Source: Dehalococcoidia bacterium (GTDB lineage Bacteria > Chloroflexota > Dehalococcoidia > E44-bin15). Taken from it: 12,290 bases of DNA. The position numbers were made by a program, and so were the translations under genes. The stretch lies in contig JAUXBC010000016.1 of NCBI GenBank assembly GCA_030619615.1, positions 1 to 12,290 of the forward strand, read 5' to 3'. Below, piece by piece: positions 5,913 to 12,290 of this stretch (position 1 is the first letter of the stretch; every line of letters begins with the position of its first letter). The notes under the pieces were generated by a model. The model did not search any database. It had not been told where the DNA came from and was given only the letters and a program-made list of their open reading frames with translations.

Positions 5913-7040
5913 TCAAATATCACCATTCTTAAAGAGAAAGCGTTTCTCCAGCCAGACTTTCATCCAGTAGGGGATCCTGCCAATCCACACCCTTTCTGAG
6001 GTTCCCCCCCAAAAGGTGTTGCTTCTGATGTAAGCCGCCTTATTCCCGCCTACCTCCATGATACACCTTAGCTCTCGCTCATCAAATTTAGCGCTGTTCC
6101 TGTGCCCCTTGATCCTCCCGGCAATGCTTTGGGCGGTCACCTTCCCCTGAATTACAGCCCTTCTTGCTGACTTGGGGCCCTCAAACCATAAGGCATCGCC
6201 CACGACATAGATGTTGTCGAATTTCAGGCTTTTCATTTCCTCGTCTGTGGAGATAAGGCCCCTCTCATCGCCCAGTCCCGACCTAGCCACAACCTGCCGC
6301 CCTCGGTAAGGTGGGATGAGCACGGAGAGATGAGAAGTAAACTCCTTGCCATCTTGAAATAGCAGGGACTCGCTTTTCACCTCTTGTAGATACATCTCTG
6401 TATGGACCTCGATGCCCTTTTCTGTGAAGATACCTCGAATGATGCCCCTAGCCTTCTCACCCAAGTGAGGCAGTATAACCCTGTTGGGGGTGAAATAATG
6501 TATCTTGGTGGACCCTCGTACCCCCCTTTTCCTGAGCTGGTGCTCCAAAGCGAAGGTGAAACCGATATCCATTAGTTCAAAAGGGTTGTCAGGGGTCAGG
6601 ATTATGGAGAGCGAGCCCCTCTCGAAGTTATTTAGCGCCTCCCTCAGCTTCATTATGTAGTCCGCTTCACAAAGGACGTGACCGTACTCCCTAGCCCCAG
6701 CCACCTCATCAAAGGCTATCTCGGAGCCCAGAGCAACCACCAGATAGTCGTAATCAAATCTACCAGCGTCGGTGTCAACGGAGCAGGAAGAAGGCGAAAT
6801 CTCTTGGACTCGGCCCTTTACGAAGCCTATCCCCTTTCTGGGCAGGGCTTTGGCCAATGGTACGCGTATCTCCTCGACTGACTTTTGCCCCAGGGCCACC
6901 TCAGGCAAGGAGGGCCGATAAACATAACTATCTGAATCGGCAATGACTAAAATCTCGATTTGCTTGTCAAGAAGCTTCCTCAATCGATAAGCTGCCGCCG
7001 AGCCGCCGAAACCCGCTCCCAAAACGACAATATGCTGCAC
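5913..7040 (-). CDS. Sulfide:quinone oxidoreductase-like FAD flavoprotein
   Basis: 375 residues with the GTG start at 7040; AAGGAGG lies 5 nt upstream and the protein then begins QHIVVLGAGFGG, the FAD Rossmann motif at residues 8-13. Further marks are YDYLVVALGS (about 97-106) and NIYVVGDA (276-283). The middle part (LTPDNPFELMDIGF...LRKRG) fits the SQR family and not standard NDH-2. Two cysteines, C124 (VLCEADY) and C326 (LRCIMEVGG), stand where I recall the redox cysteines C160 and C356 of Acidithiobacillus SQR. The C-terminus PYWMKVWLEKRFLFKNG resembles the amphipathic helices with which SQR sits on the cytoplasmic membrane. In that family sulfide or a related sulfane is oxidised and electrons go to quinone; substrate here is inferred. 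It is third in a minus-strand operon, 16 nt behind the hydroxyacid dehydrogenase. Confidence 0.75.
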   Translation of the reverse strand: MQHIVVLGAGFGGSAAAYRLRKLLDKQIEILVIADSDSYVYRPSLPEVALGQKSVEEIRVPLAKALPRKGIGFVKGRVQEISPSSCSVDTDAGRFDYDYLVVALGSEIAFDEVAGAREYGHVLCEADYIMKLREALNNFERGSLSIILTPDNPFELMDIGFTFALEHQLRKRGVRGSTKIHYFTPNRVILPHLGEKARGIIRGIFTEKGIEVHTEMYLQEVKSESLLFQDGKEFTSHLSVLIPPYRGRQVVARSGLGDERGLISTDEEMKSLKFDNIYVVGDALWFEGPKSARRAVIQGKVTAQSIAGRIKGHRNSAKFDERELRCIMEVGGNKAAYIRSNTFWGGTSERVWIGRIPYWMKVWLEKRFLFKNGDI

Positions 7041-7045
7041 TATCG

Positions 7046-7052
7046 CCTCCTT
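7046..7052 (-). promoter_or_regulatory. Ribosome binding site deciding the SQR-like start
   Basis: AAGGAGG on the minus strand, 5 nt before the GTG at 7040. The open frame runs on to 7145, but that extension lies inside the upstream gene and has no family similarity. Confidence 0.75.
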
Positions 7053-7056
7053 CACT

Positions 7057-7884
7057 CTATTTCTCTTTCGGTGGCGGAAAGGGGGGCAATTCAAGCTGGG
7101 AAGCGAGCCCAGCCAGAGGTAGGCGGAGCCCAGCATGACTGGCAAATTCCAAAATCAAGCCCAGATCCTTATAGAGGAGCCCCATTGAACCTTCCTTAGC
7201 CAGTATTGCTAAATAATCGTAATTCTGCACAGACCAGCTGTTCCCCGAACTCACCTTGATAGTTTCGAGCAAGACATCGTAGTTGAGTCCCGCTTTTTCC
7301 GCCAAAGCGATACCTTCACCCGTAGCCAAGATGCTTGCCATAAGCATTAGGTTGTTACTCAGCTTAGCTACCTGACCTGTCCCCACTCCCCCAAGATGAA
7401 AGATGTTCTTGCCCATCGCCTCAAGAAGGGGACGACACTTCCTGAGTACCCTCTTGTCCCCTCCCACAAAGAAGGTAAGGGTCCCCGCCTCAGCAGCCCT
7501 GGGCCCACCGCTTACCGGGGCGTCAATTATCTGAAGCCCCCTTTGCTTGCCCTTTCCCTCCACCTCCTGACAAAAGTCCGGGGCCAAGGTACTTGACAGC
7601 ACAAGGGTAGAGCCCCTTTTGGCCCCCTCCCATACCCCCTTGGGGCCGAAGAGCACCTCCTCGGTCTGGGGAACGTCCCTTACCATGGAAAAGATAATAT
7701 TGGAAGCCCCAGCCACTTCCTTGGGGTTAGCCACCTCCCTGGCCCCCATTGCCTTCATCTCCTCGACCGGCTGCCTCCTCACATGCGCGCAAACTATGAC
7801 CTCAAACCCAGCACCTACCAGCCTCTTGGCCATGGGCAAGCCAATATTTCCCAGCCCGATCCAGCCGATCTTTTCCTTAACCAT
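7057..7884 (-). CDS. NAD(P)-dependent beta-hydroxyacid dehydrogenase (3-hydroxyisobutyrate dehydrogenase / glyoxylate-succinic semialdehyde reductase family)
   Basis: A 275-residue cytoplasmic oxidoreductase interconverting a hydroxyacid and its aldehyde or keto form. The N-terminal Rossmann motif is GWIGLGNIGLPMAK (7-20). The substrate loop is DAPVSGGPRAAEAGTLT (121-137), and the catalytic helix GTGQVAKLSNN carries K174 and N178. Position 34-38 reads HVRRQ; basic residues there often go with NADP preference, a weak inference. The C-terminus is short: after LPLAGLASQL the usual final helix (about 25-30 residues) is replaced by ELPPFPPPKEK and a stop. It starts with ATG, GGAGG 9 nt upstream, 31 nt after the CoA-transferase stop, and precedes the SQR-like gene by 16 nt. 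The true substrate cannot be named. Confidence 0.82.
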   Translation of the reverse strand: MVKEKIGWIGLGNIGLPMAKRLVGAGFEVIVCAHVRRQPVEEMKAMGAREVANPKEVAGASNIIFSMVRDVPQTEEVLFGPKGVWEGAKRGSTLVLSSTLAPDFCQEVEGKGKQRGLQIIDAPVSGGPRAAEAGTLTFFVGGDKRVLRKCRPLLEAMGKNIFHLGGVGTGQVAKLSNNLMLMASILATGEGIALAEKAGLNYDVLLETIKVSSGNSWSVQNYDYLAILAKEGSMGLLYKDLGLILEFASHAGLRLPLAGLASQLELPPFPPPKEK

Positions 7885-7915
7885 AGAAACTTACCTCCGA
7901 TAGGCCTCTACGGCG

Positions 7916-9124
7916 CTACACGATTACCCCCTCCTCTTTCAGCTTCTCCATGTCTTCCCAAGAGTAGCCCAGTTCCAGCAAAACCTCCTCAGTATGCTGG
8001 CCCAGCTCCGGGGCAGCCGTTCTGATGCTTGCCGGCATGTCATTGAACTGAGCGGGGCTTCCCACCAATTTAGTGGGACCATGAACAGGGTGATCGATAT
8101 CAACAAGATACTGGTTGGCCACTACCTGCGGGTCCGAAGCCAGCTCAGACACCCTTTGCATGGGGGCCCACAGAACACCATTCTCATCGAGGAGCCTTCC
8201 CCACTCCTCCGCAGGCCTGGTGGCGAAAACATCGTCCAGTAGCTCAATAAGAGCGGTGTTATTCTGGGACCTTTTCTCATGGGACTCAAACTTGGGCTCG
8301 CGCTCCAAATCTTCCCTGCCTATCGCTTTGTAAAGCCCAGGCCAGTAGCGATCCGACTGCAGGTTAACCAGTTGAAGCCATTTCCCGTCCTTGGCCTGGT
8401 ATGTGTTCCAAAGGGGATTGCCCACCTTCTCCCTGGGTATCTGGGTAATCTCCTGTCCGCTCATGTAGGCGGCCAAGGTGTCCAAAGCATTTACCCAAAG
8501 GGCTGAGCCCAGAAGGGACACGTCGACGGCCTGGCCCTTTCCCGTCCTTTCCCTGGCAAAGAGGGCGGCGGCCACCGCCCCGGCAGAGAACATGGCCCCG
8601 GTCATGTCTCCAAATCCGGGGCGCTGCGGAGGAGGGAATGCCCCTGGCTCCGCTAACGCTGATGCGATACCTCCCCTGGCCCAGAAAGCGGCAAAGTCGT
8701 AACCCCCCCTTTCAATCTCAGGTCCCTTTTGCCCGTAACCGTGGACCTTGATGTAGATAAGGCGAGGGTTGATAGGGGCCAAGTCCTCGTGTTCCAGCTT
8801 GAGTCTCCTTCGGGCCGTGGTCAGAAAGTTGGTCAGGAAGACATCCGACCTCGCCACCAGTTTGTAGACAATCTCCCTCCCCTTCTCCTTGTTCAAATCC
8901 ACGGCCACGCTCTTCTTATTGCGATTGGCCACTTCGAAGAGGTAGTTTATCTTGGCCATAGGAATTACCCCGGTGGCGAGAACCCCTCGCCCCCCGTCCC
9001 CCCTCACAGGGTGTTCTATCTTGATCACCTCCGCCCCCCAATCGCCCAGGACGGCGCAGGCCGCGGGGCCGAGAATCCATTCCGCCACCTCTAGAACCCT
9101 AATTCCCTCTAGGGGAAGACCCAT
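7916..9124 (-). CDS. Class III (CaiB/BaiF, formyl-CoA transferase type) CoA-transferase
   Basis: This 402-residue enzyme moves CoA between carboxylic acids through an aspartyl-CoA thioester. The N-terminus LPLEGIRVLEVAEWILGP with AEVIKIEHP (about 31-39) is the family signature. Catalytic Asp is most likely D173 in GFGDMTGAMF. GQAVDVSLLGSALW (197-210) and GVLWAPMQ (316-323) are further family motifs. Whether the acids are carnitine-, oxalate-, succinate- or aromatic-type cannot be read from the sequence. ATG 9124 is chosen because AAGGAGG lies 4 nt upstream and the family N-terminus starts there; the frame is open to 9226 without family similarity. It leads the operon CoA-transferase, hydroxyacid dehydrogenase, SQR-like protein, with a promoter at 9236-9264. 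Confidence 0.9.
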   Translation of the reverse strand: MGLPLEGIRVLEVAEWILGPAACAVLGDWGAEVIKIEHPVRGDGGRGVLATGVIPMAKINYLFEVANRNKKSVAVDLNKEKGREIVYKLVARSDVFLTNFLTTARRRLKLEHEDLAPINPRLIYIKVHGYGQKGPEIERGGYDFAAFWARGGIASALAEPGAFPPPQRPGFGDMTGAMFSAGAVAAALFARERTGKGQAVDVSLLGSALWVNALDTLAAYMSGQEITQIPREKVGNPLWNTYQAKDGKWLQLVNLQSDRYWPGLYKAIGREDLEREPKFESHEKRSQNNTALIELLDDVFATRPAEEWGRLLDENGVLWAPMQRVSELASDPQVVANQYLVDIDHPVHGPTKLVGSPAQFNDMPASIRTAAPELGQHTEEVLLELGYSWEDMEKLKEEGVIV

Positions 9125-9128
9125 AAGA

Positions 9129-9135
9129 CCTCCTT
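9129..9135 (-). promoter_or_regulatory. Ribosome binding site deciding the CoA-transferase start
   Basis: AAGGAGG on the minus strand with a 4-nt gap to the ATG at 9124, ruling out the longer open frame that reaches 9226. Confidence 0.7.
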
Positions 9136-9235
9136 CGCCTTTGGACACCGTTACTCTACTTGCAGGCCCAGCGCAGCGAGACACAACAAGCCAAGCCTGA
9201 CGAGCTTCTCGCCTCCTCCCTTTCAATTTTTCCTT

Positions 9236-9264
9236 AGTATTTCACGCAAATCCTTCGCTGTCAA
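9236..9264 (-). promoter_or_regulatory. Promoter of the CoA-transferase operon
   Basis: On the minus strand a perfect TTGACA (9259-9264) is followed after exactly 17 nt by AATACT (9236-9241, 4 of 6), preceded by TGA as an extended -10. Transcription would start near 9229, giving a leader of about 105 nt. Confidence 0.65.
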
Positions 9265-9266
9265 GC

Positions 9267-9288
9267 CCTGAGGCCTTCTTTCCTCAAG
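9267..9288. promoter_or_regulatory. Imperfect inverted repeat, candidate operator
   Basis: CCTGAGG (9267-9273) and CCTCAAG (9282-9288) pair at 6 of 7 positions around an 8-nt spacer. The element lies between the -35 boxes of the two divergent promoters, just upstream of the minus-strand -35. A regulator bound here could act on both operons. No regulator gene is in the window. Confidence 0.35.
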
Positions 9289-9295
9289 AGTAAAT

Positions 9296-9305
9296 ACCGC
9301 GCGGT
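9296..9305. promoter_or_regulatory. Perfect 10-bp palindrome, candidate operator
   Basis: ACCGCGCGGT is a perfect palindrome abutting the -35 region of the plus-strand promoter (9305-9310). Its place makes a regulator site plausible, but a 10-bp GC palindrome can also arise by chance. Confidence 0.35.
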
Positions 9306-9333
9306 CGTCAGGAGAGCTGAGGTATGGTATAAT
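9305..9333 (+). promoter_or_regulatory. Promoter of the HdrA operon (extended -10)
   Basis: A perfect TATAAT (9328-9333) preceded by TGG forms an extended -10. Seventeen nt upstream is TCGTCA (9305-9310), a weak -35 with 4 of 6 matches. Transcription would begin near 9340, about 100 nt before the GTG start at 9442. Confidence 0.65.
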
Positions 9334-9441
9334 TGTCAGTGCCAATGGCGGGGACCTTTGAATGCCTCCACTTACTAGGAGTTGGGGGCCTAAATTATTC
9401 TCCCCCAAATAGAGTGCTACCCTGAAGACTGAGGAGCAGCC

Positions 9442-10746
9442 GTGGTCAACCAGGTCAAGTCGGTTTTGATAATCGGGGGCGGCATCGCGGGTATTCAGGC
9501 CGCTTTAGATATAGCGGATGCGGGCTACATTGCCTATATCGTGGAGAAGGAGCCCAGCACCGGGGGCAAGATGGCCATGCTGGACAAAACCTTTCCCACC
9601 AATGATTGCTCGATATGTATGGAAGCCCCCAAGATGCTAGATACCGTGGCCAACGATAACATCCACCTGCTGGCCTATTCCGAGGTTAAGGAAGTGAAGG
9701 GCTCGGTGGGCAATTTCAAGGTTAAGGTAGCGATGAAGCCGAGGTATGTGAAGGATGACTGTACCGCCTGCGCGAGATGTGAAGAGGTTTGCATTGTCAA
9801 GTCCGTCAACGAGTTCGAGCAGGGCTTGGTGCAAAGAAGAGCGATCTATATGCCCTTTCCCTACGCCGTTCCCCGAGTATTTACCCTCGATATGGAAAAC
9901 TGTAGGAAATATGGTGGGGGATGCCGGGCCTGTGTCACCGAGTGTCGCGATGTGGAAGGGAAAAACTGCATCGACTTTTGGCAAAAGCCAAAGACCCTCG
10001 ACATCGATTGTGGCAGCATTATCTTGGCCACTGGCTTCGAAGTTTTGAACCCCTCCCTTATACCAGAATACAGGTACGGCGTGTATAAGAATGTGATCAC
10101 AGCCTTACAGTACGAAAGGCTACTTAACACCACAGGCCCAACAGAGGGGCGATTGCTGAGGCCCTCAGATGGGAAGGAGCCCCAGGTTGTAGCCTTTATC
10201 CAGTGCGTGGCCTCTAGGGACTTGCGGGGCAGGCAATATTGCTCCAAGGTCTGCTGCACGTACGCCACCAAGCAAGCGGTATTGACCAAAGAACATATCC
10301 CCAACGCGGAAGTCTATATCTTCTATATCGATCGGCGAGCCTACGGCAAAGGGCAGTGGGCGCTTTGGCAGAGGGCTGAGGAGATGGGTGTTAGGTATAT
10401 AAGGAGTAGACCAAGCAAGGTGAGCGAAATGGGCGATAGCGACCTGAAAGTTAGGTACGAAGACATTGATACGGGCGAGGTTAAAGAGGTAATGGTGGAC
10501 ATTTTGATCCTTTCGACAGGCCTGGCCCCGCCTGATGGTAACGAGGCCTTGGCCAAGATCTTGGGAATCGCCCTGGACAAGGAAGGCTTCTTTATGGAAG
10601 CGGAGCCGTTGACCAGACCCTTTGAAACCGATGTCGAAGGGATATACATTTGCGGTTTTTGCCGCGAGCCATCGGATATTACGGAATCGGTGGCTCAAGC
10701 TAGCGGCGCCGCGGCCAAGGCCGTGATGGCCATCAATAGGCATTAA
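9442..10746 (+). CDS. HdrA-type iron-sulfur flavoprotein (short form)
   Basis: 434 residues related to subunit A of heterodisulfide reductase and to QmoA, an FAD protein that passes or splits electrons among Fe-S clusters in a cytoplasmic complex. It starts directly at the FAD motif VLIIGGGIAG (8-17), lacking the N-terminal HdrA domain. It then shows KTFPTNDCSICMEAPKM (C56, C59). A ferredoxin-like insert has C107, C110, C113, C117 and a second set C154, C161, C164, C168 with a longer first gap (x6). The family's unusual cluster motif reads C255-x11-C267-x3-C271-C272 (YCSKVCC). The C-terminus IYICGFCREPSDITESVAQASG closes the FAD fold. GTG is chosen as start, with GAGGAG 5 nt upstream. The next gene, 21 nt on, is a longer HdrA paralogue. 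No HdrB, HdrC or QmoC is visible, so the complex cannot be named. Confidence 0.85.
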   Translation: MVNQVKSVLIIGGGIAGIQAALDIADAGYIAYIVEKEPSTGGKMAMLDKTFPTNDCSICMEAPKMLDTVANDNIHLLAYSEVKEVKGSVGNFKVKVAMKPRYVKDDCTACARCEEVCIVKSVNEFEQGLVQRRAIYMPFPYAVPRVFTLDMENCRKYGGGCRACVTECRDVEGKNCIDFWQKPKTLDIDCGSIILATGFEVLNPSLIPEYRYGVYKNVITALQYERLLNTTGPTEGRLLRPSDGKEPQVVAFIQCVASRDLRGRQYCSKVCCTYATKQAVLTKEHIPNAEVYIFYIDRRAYGKGQWALWQRAEEMGVRYIRSRPSKVSEMGDSDLKVRYEDIDTGEVKEVMVDILILSTGLAPPDGNEALAKILGIALDKEGFFMEAEPLTRPFETDVEGIYICGFCREPSDITESVAQASGAAAKAVMAINRH

Positions 10747-10767
10747 CGAAGTTCAGGGATGTGGCAG

Positions 10768-12290
10768 ATGGGCGCAAAGAGTGAAGCCAGGATCGGGATC
10801 TTTGTGTGCCAGTGTGGCAACAATATCGGGGCTGTGGTTGACGTCCCTGAAGTGGTTGAGTTCGCGAGAACCCTGGAAGAGGTGGTCTTTGCGGAAGGCG
10901 ATAAATTTATATGCGCCACCGGTTATCAGGATAGGATAAAGCAATGCATCAAAGAGCATTCCCTCGATAGGATTGTGGTTGCCGCTTGTACCCCAAGAAC
11001 CCACGCCTACTTGTTCAAGCGAACCTGTGAGCAGGTTGGGCTAAATAAGTACCTTTTTGAGTTTGCCAATATCAGGGAGCACTGTTCCTGGGTTCATAAA
11101 GGGGAGAAAGAGAAGGCTACCGAAAAGGCTAAAGATCTGACAGCTATGGCGGTGGCCAGAGTTCGTCTCCTTGAGCCCTTAGAGGATGTCAAACTCCCCG
11201 TGGGTAAGGAATGCCTGGTGGTCGGTGGGGGGATAGCGGGGATAACATCGGCCGCTACCTTGGCCCATATGGGATTCAAAGTGAGGCTCGTTGAGAGGGA
11301 GAGCGAGCTCGGCGGCCTAATGAGGAGGCTAAACAGGGTTTTCCCCTACGATACCCCGGCCCAGGAGATCATCGGCCCCAAGATAAAGGAGGTCATGGAG
11401 CACGAGAATATAAGGGTATACACCGAAGCCAAGGTGGAGGGCATCAGTGGATACCTCGGCAACTACAATGTCTCCCTTTCCCATAACTCCGCCATCGAGG
11501 AGTTCGGCACCTCCACCATCATCATCGCCACCGGTCTCAAGGAAGTCGATGTGGGGCAGAAACAGGATGGCGTTATCACCCAGCTAGAGCTGGAGGGTCT
11601 GCTCAAAGAGGGCAAGTTAAAGGGGCTAAACAGTGTGGTCATGATTAACTGCGTGGGGGCCATGGAGGAGGGGAGGCCCTACTGCTGTAGAATCGGCTGC
11701 GGCATATCACTGAAGAACGCCAAATGCATTAAGGAACTATTTCCCGAGGCCAAGGTTTATATCCTTACCCAAGATATAGTTCTCCCCGGGAGGCAAGAGG
11801 AGTATTACGGGCCTGTGGTCACTAAATACGGGGTGATTGTGGTCAGGTATCCCCGGGGGAAAAGGCCCGAGGTTTCCAAGAGGGGTGGGGACCTGGTGGT
11901 TAAGGTGTATGACACCTTTCTCGGCGAGACGATCGAACTCAAGGCGGATCTAGTGGTCTTGACTCTAGCCCTTGAGGGAGACCAAGAAAACGAGAATCTA
12001 TCCAAAATCCTTAGAATTCCCATAGGGGTAGGACGATTCTTCCAGGAGGCTCATATAAAGCTGAGGCCGTTGGAGTTTGCCAGCGATGGCATCTACCTTT
12101 GCGGCGGGGCCCATTACCCTAAGTCGGTATCCGATGTTATTCATGAATCGGTTGGTGCCGCCATGAAGGCATCGATACCGATGGGTAAGGGGGTTTTCAG
12201 CACCGAGGCCATAAATGCCATCGTTAATGCGGAAAAGTGCAGCGGATGTGGACTGTGTGTCGAGGTCTGCCCCTTCGGGGCCCTTAAGCT
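10768..12290 (+). CDS. HdrA-type iron-sulfur flavoprotein (long form), cut by window edge
   Basis: At least 507 residues. Unlike its neighbour it has the full HdrA N-terminal domain: IGIFVCQCGNNI (C14, C16), ICATGYQ (C49), VVAACTPRTHAYLF (C74) and NIREHCSWVH (C106). The FAD motif LVVGGGIAGITSA follows at about 150-162. Where the short form has FPTNDCSIC, this one reads VFPYDTPAQE without cysteine. The non-canonical cluster region is C295-x10-C306-C307-x3-C311-G, so the double cysteine has moved relative to YCSKVCC. Near the edge a ferredoxin motif CSGCGLCVEVCP (C491, C494, C497, C501) begins and is probably followed by a second cluster. ATG 10768 has AGGG 9 nt upstream; ATG 10759 (M-W-Q-M) is the alternative. 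It probably works with the short form in one electron-transfer complex; whether it bifurcates electrons is not shown. Confidence 0.85.
   Translation, partial: MGAKSEARIGIFVCQCGNNIGAVVDVPEVVEFARTLEEVVFAEGDKFICATGYQDRIKQCIKEHSLDRIVVAACTPRTHAYLFKRTCEQVGLNKYLFEFANIREHCSWVHKGEKEKATEKAKDLTAMAVARVRLLEPLEDVKLPVGKECLVVGGGIAGITSAATLAHMGFKVRLVERESELGGLMRRLNRVFPYDTPAQEIIGPKIKEVMEHENIRVYTEAKVEGISGYLGNYNVSLSHNSAIEEFGTSTIIIATGLKEVDVGQKQDGVITQLELEGLLKEGKLKGLNSVVMINCVGAMEEGRPYCCRIGCGISLKNAKCIKELFPEAKVYILTQDIVLPGRQEEYYGPVVTKYGVIVVRYPRGKRPEVSKRGGDLVVKVYDTFLGETIELKADLVVLTLALEGDQENENLSKILRIPIGVGRFFQEAHIKLRPLEFASDGIYLCGGAHYPKSVSDVIHESVGAAMKASIPMGKGVFSTEAINAIVNAEKCSGCGLCVEVCPFGALK

Noticed and set aside
7041..7145. 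Longer start for the SQR-like protein
   Set aside because: The extra residues overlap the upstream gene, precede the FAD motif without similarity, and bypass the AAGGAGG at 7046-7052.
9125..9226. Longer start for the CoA-transferase
   Set aside because: The family N-terminus begins at the ATG at 9124, which has its own ribosome site.
9223..9408. 61-codon minus-strand ORF in the divergent spacer
   Set aside because: It would start with TTG without a clear ribosome site, and the CoA-transferase promoter (9236-9264) lies inside it.
1..12290. CRISPR array, tRNA, insertion sequence or phage genes
   Set aside because: No regularly spaced repeats, no cloverleaf-like sequence, no transposase or integrase frame and no terminal inverted repeats were seen.

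Overview
The window looks like a piece of an anaerobic bacterial chromosome or metagenome contig. Supporting signs are 4-hydroxybutyryl-CoA dehydratase, two heterodisulfide-reductase-A (HdrA) type iron-sulfur flavoproteins, an Fe-S old-yellow-enzyme reductase and a sulfide:quinone-oxidoreductase-like protein. Strong Shine-Dalgarno sequences (GGAGG), several GTG starts and sigma70-like promoters point to a bacterium. The gene content would suit anaerobic Chloroflexota or Desulfobacterota, but the sequence alone does not fix the phylum. No tRNA, rRNA, CRISPR array, insertion sequence or phage gene was found.

Layout. (1) Positions 1-2160, minus strand, AT-richer by eye: the start of a 4-hydroxybutyryl-CoA dehydratase runs off the left edge. 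An acyl-CoA carboxyltransferase lies upstream of it, and a 21-codon remnant of a second dehydratase gene lies upstream of that. (2) Positions 2160-3600: a non-coding stretch, then two broken genes lying head to head. One is the C-terminal part of a membrane-anchored multihaem cytochrome (minus) and the other a crotonase (MenB/BadI-like, plus). Both lose their 5' ends at the same point near 3177, as a single deletion between divergent genes would leave them. (3) Positions 3600-5880: a promoter, a leader that may fold, a GTG-started Fe-S flavoenzyme of the 2,4-dienoyl-CoA reductase/trimethylamine dehydrogenase class, and a strong bidirectional terminator. (4) Positions 5913-9124, minus: a three-gene operon of class III CoA-transferase, beta-hydroxyacid dehydrogenase and SQR-like flavoprotein. 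(5) Positions 9125-9441: a control region with two back-to-back promoters and palindromes between them. (6) Positions 9442-12290, plus: two tandem HdrA-type genes of different build, the second cut by the right edge.

How the genes may fit together. AbfD and the carboxyltransferase act on C4/C3 acyl-CoA compounds (4-hydroxybutyryl-CoA to crotonyl-CoA; biotin-dependent carboxylation or decarboxylation). The CoA-transferase and hydroxyacid dehydrogenase suggest activation and oxidation of an organic acid. The SQR-like and HdrA proteins are electron-transfer modules. The shared control region links organic-acid activation on one side with HdrA electron transfer on the other; that link is inferred from layout only.

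I did not see a clear, wholly new biological system. The observations most worth a second look are the head-to-head breakpoint, the dehydratase remnant, the non-canonical active site of the old-yellow-enzyme protein, the divergent control region, and the cysteine patterns of the paired HdrA proteins.
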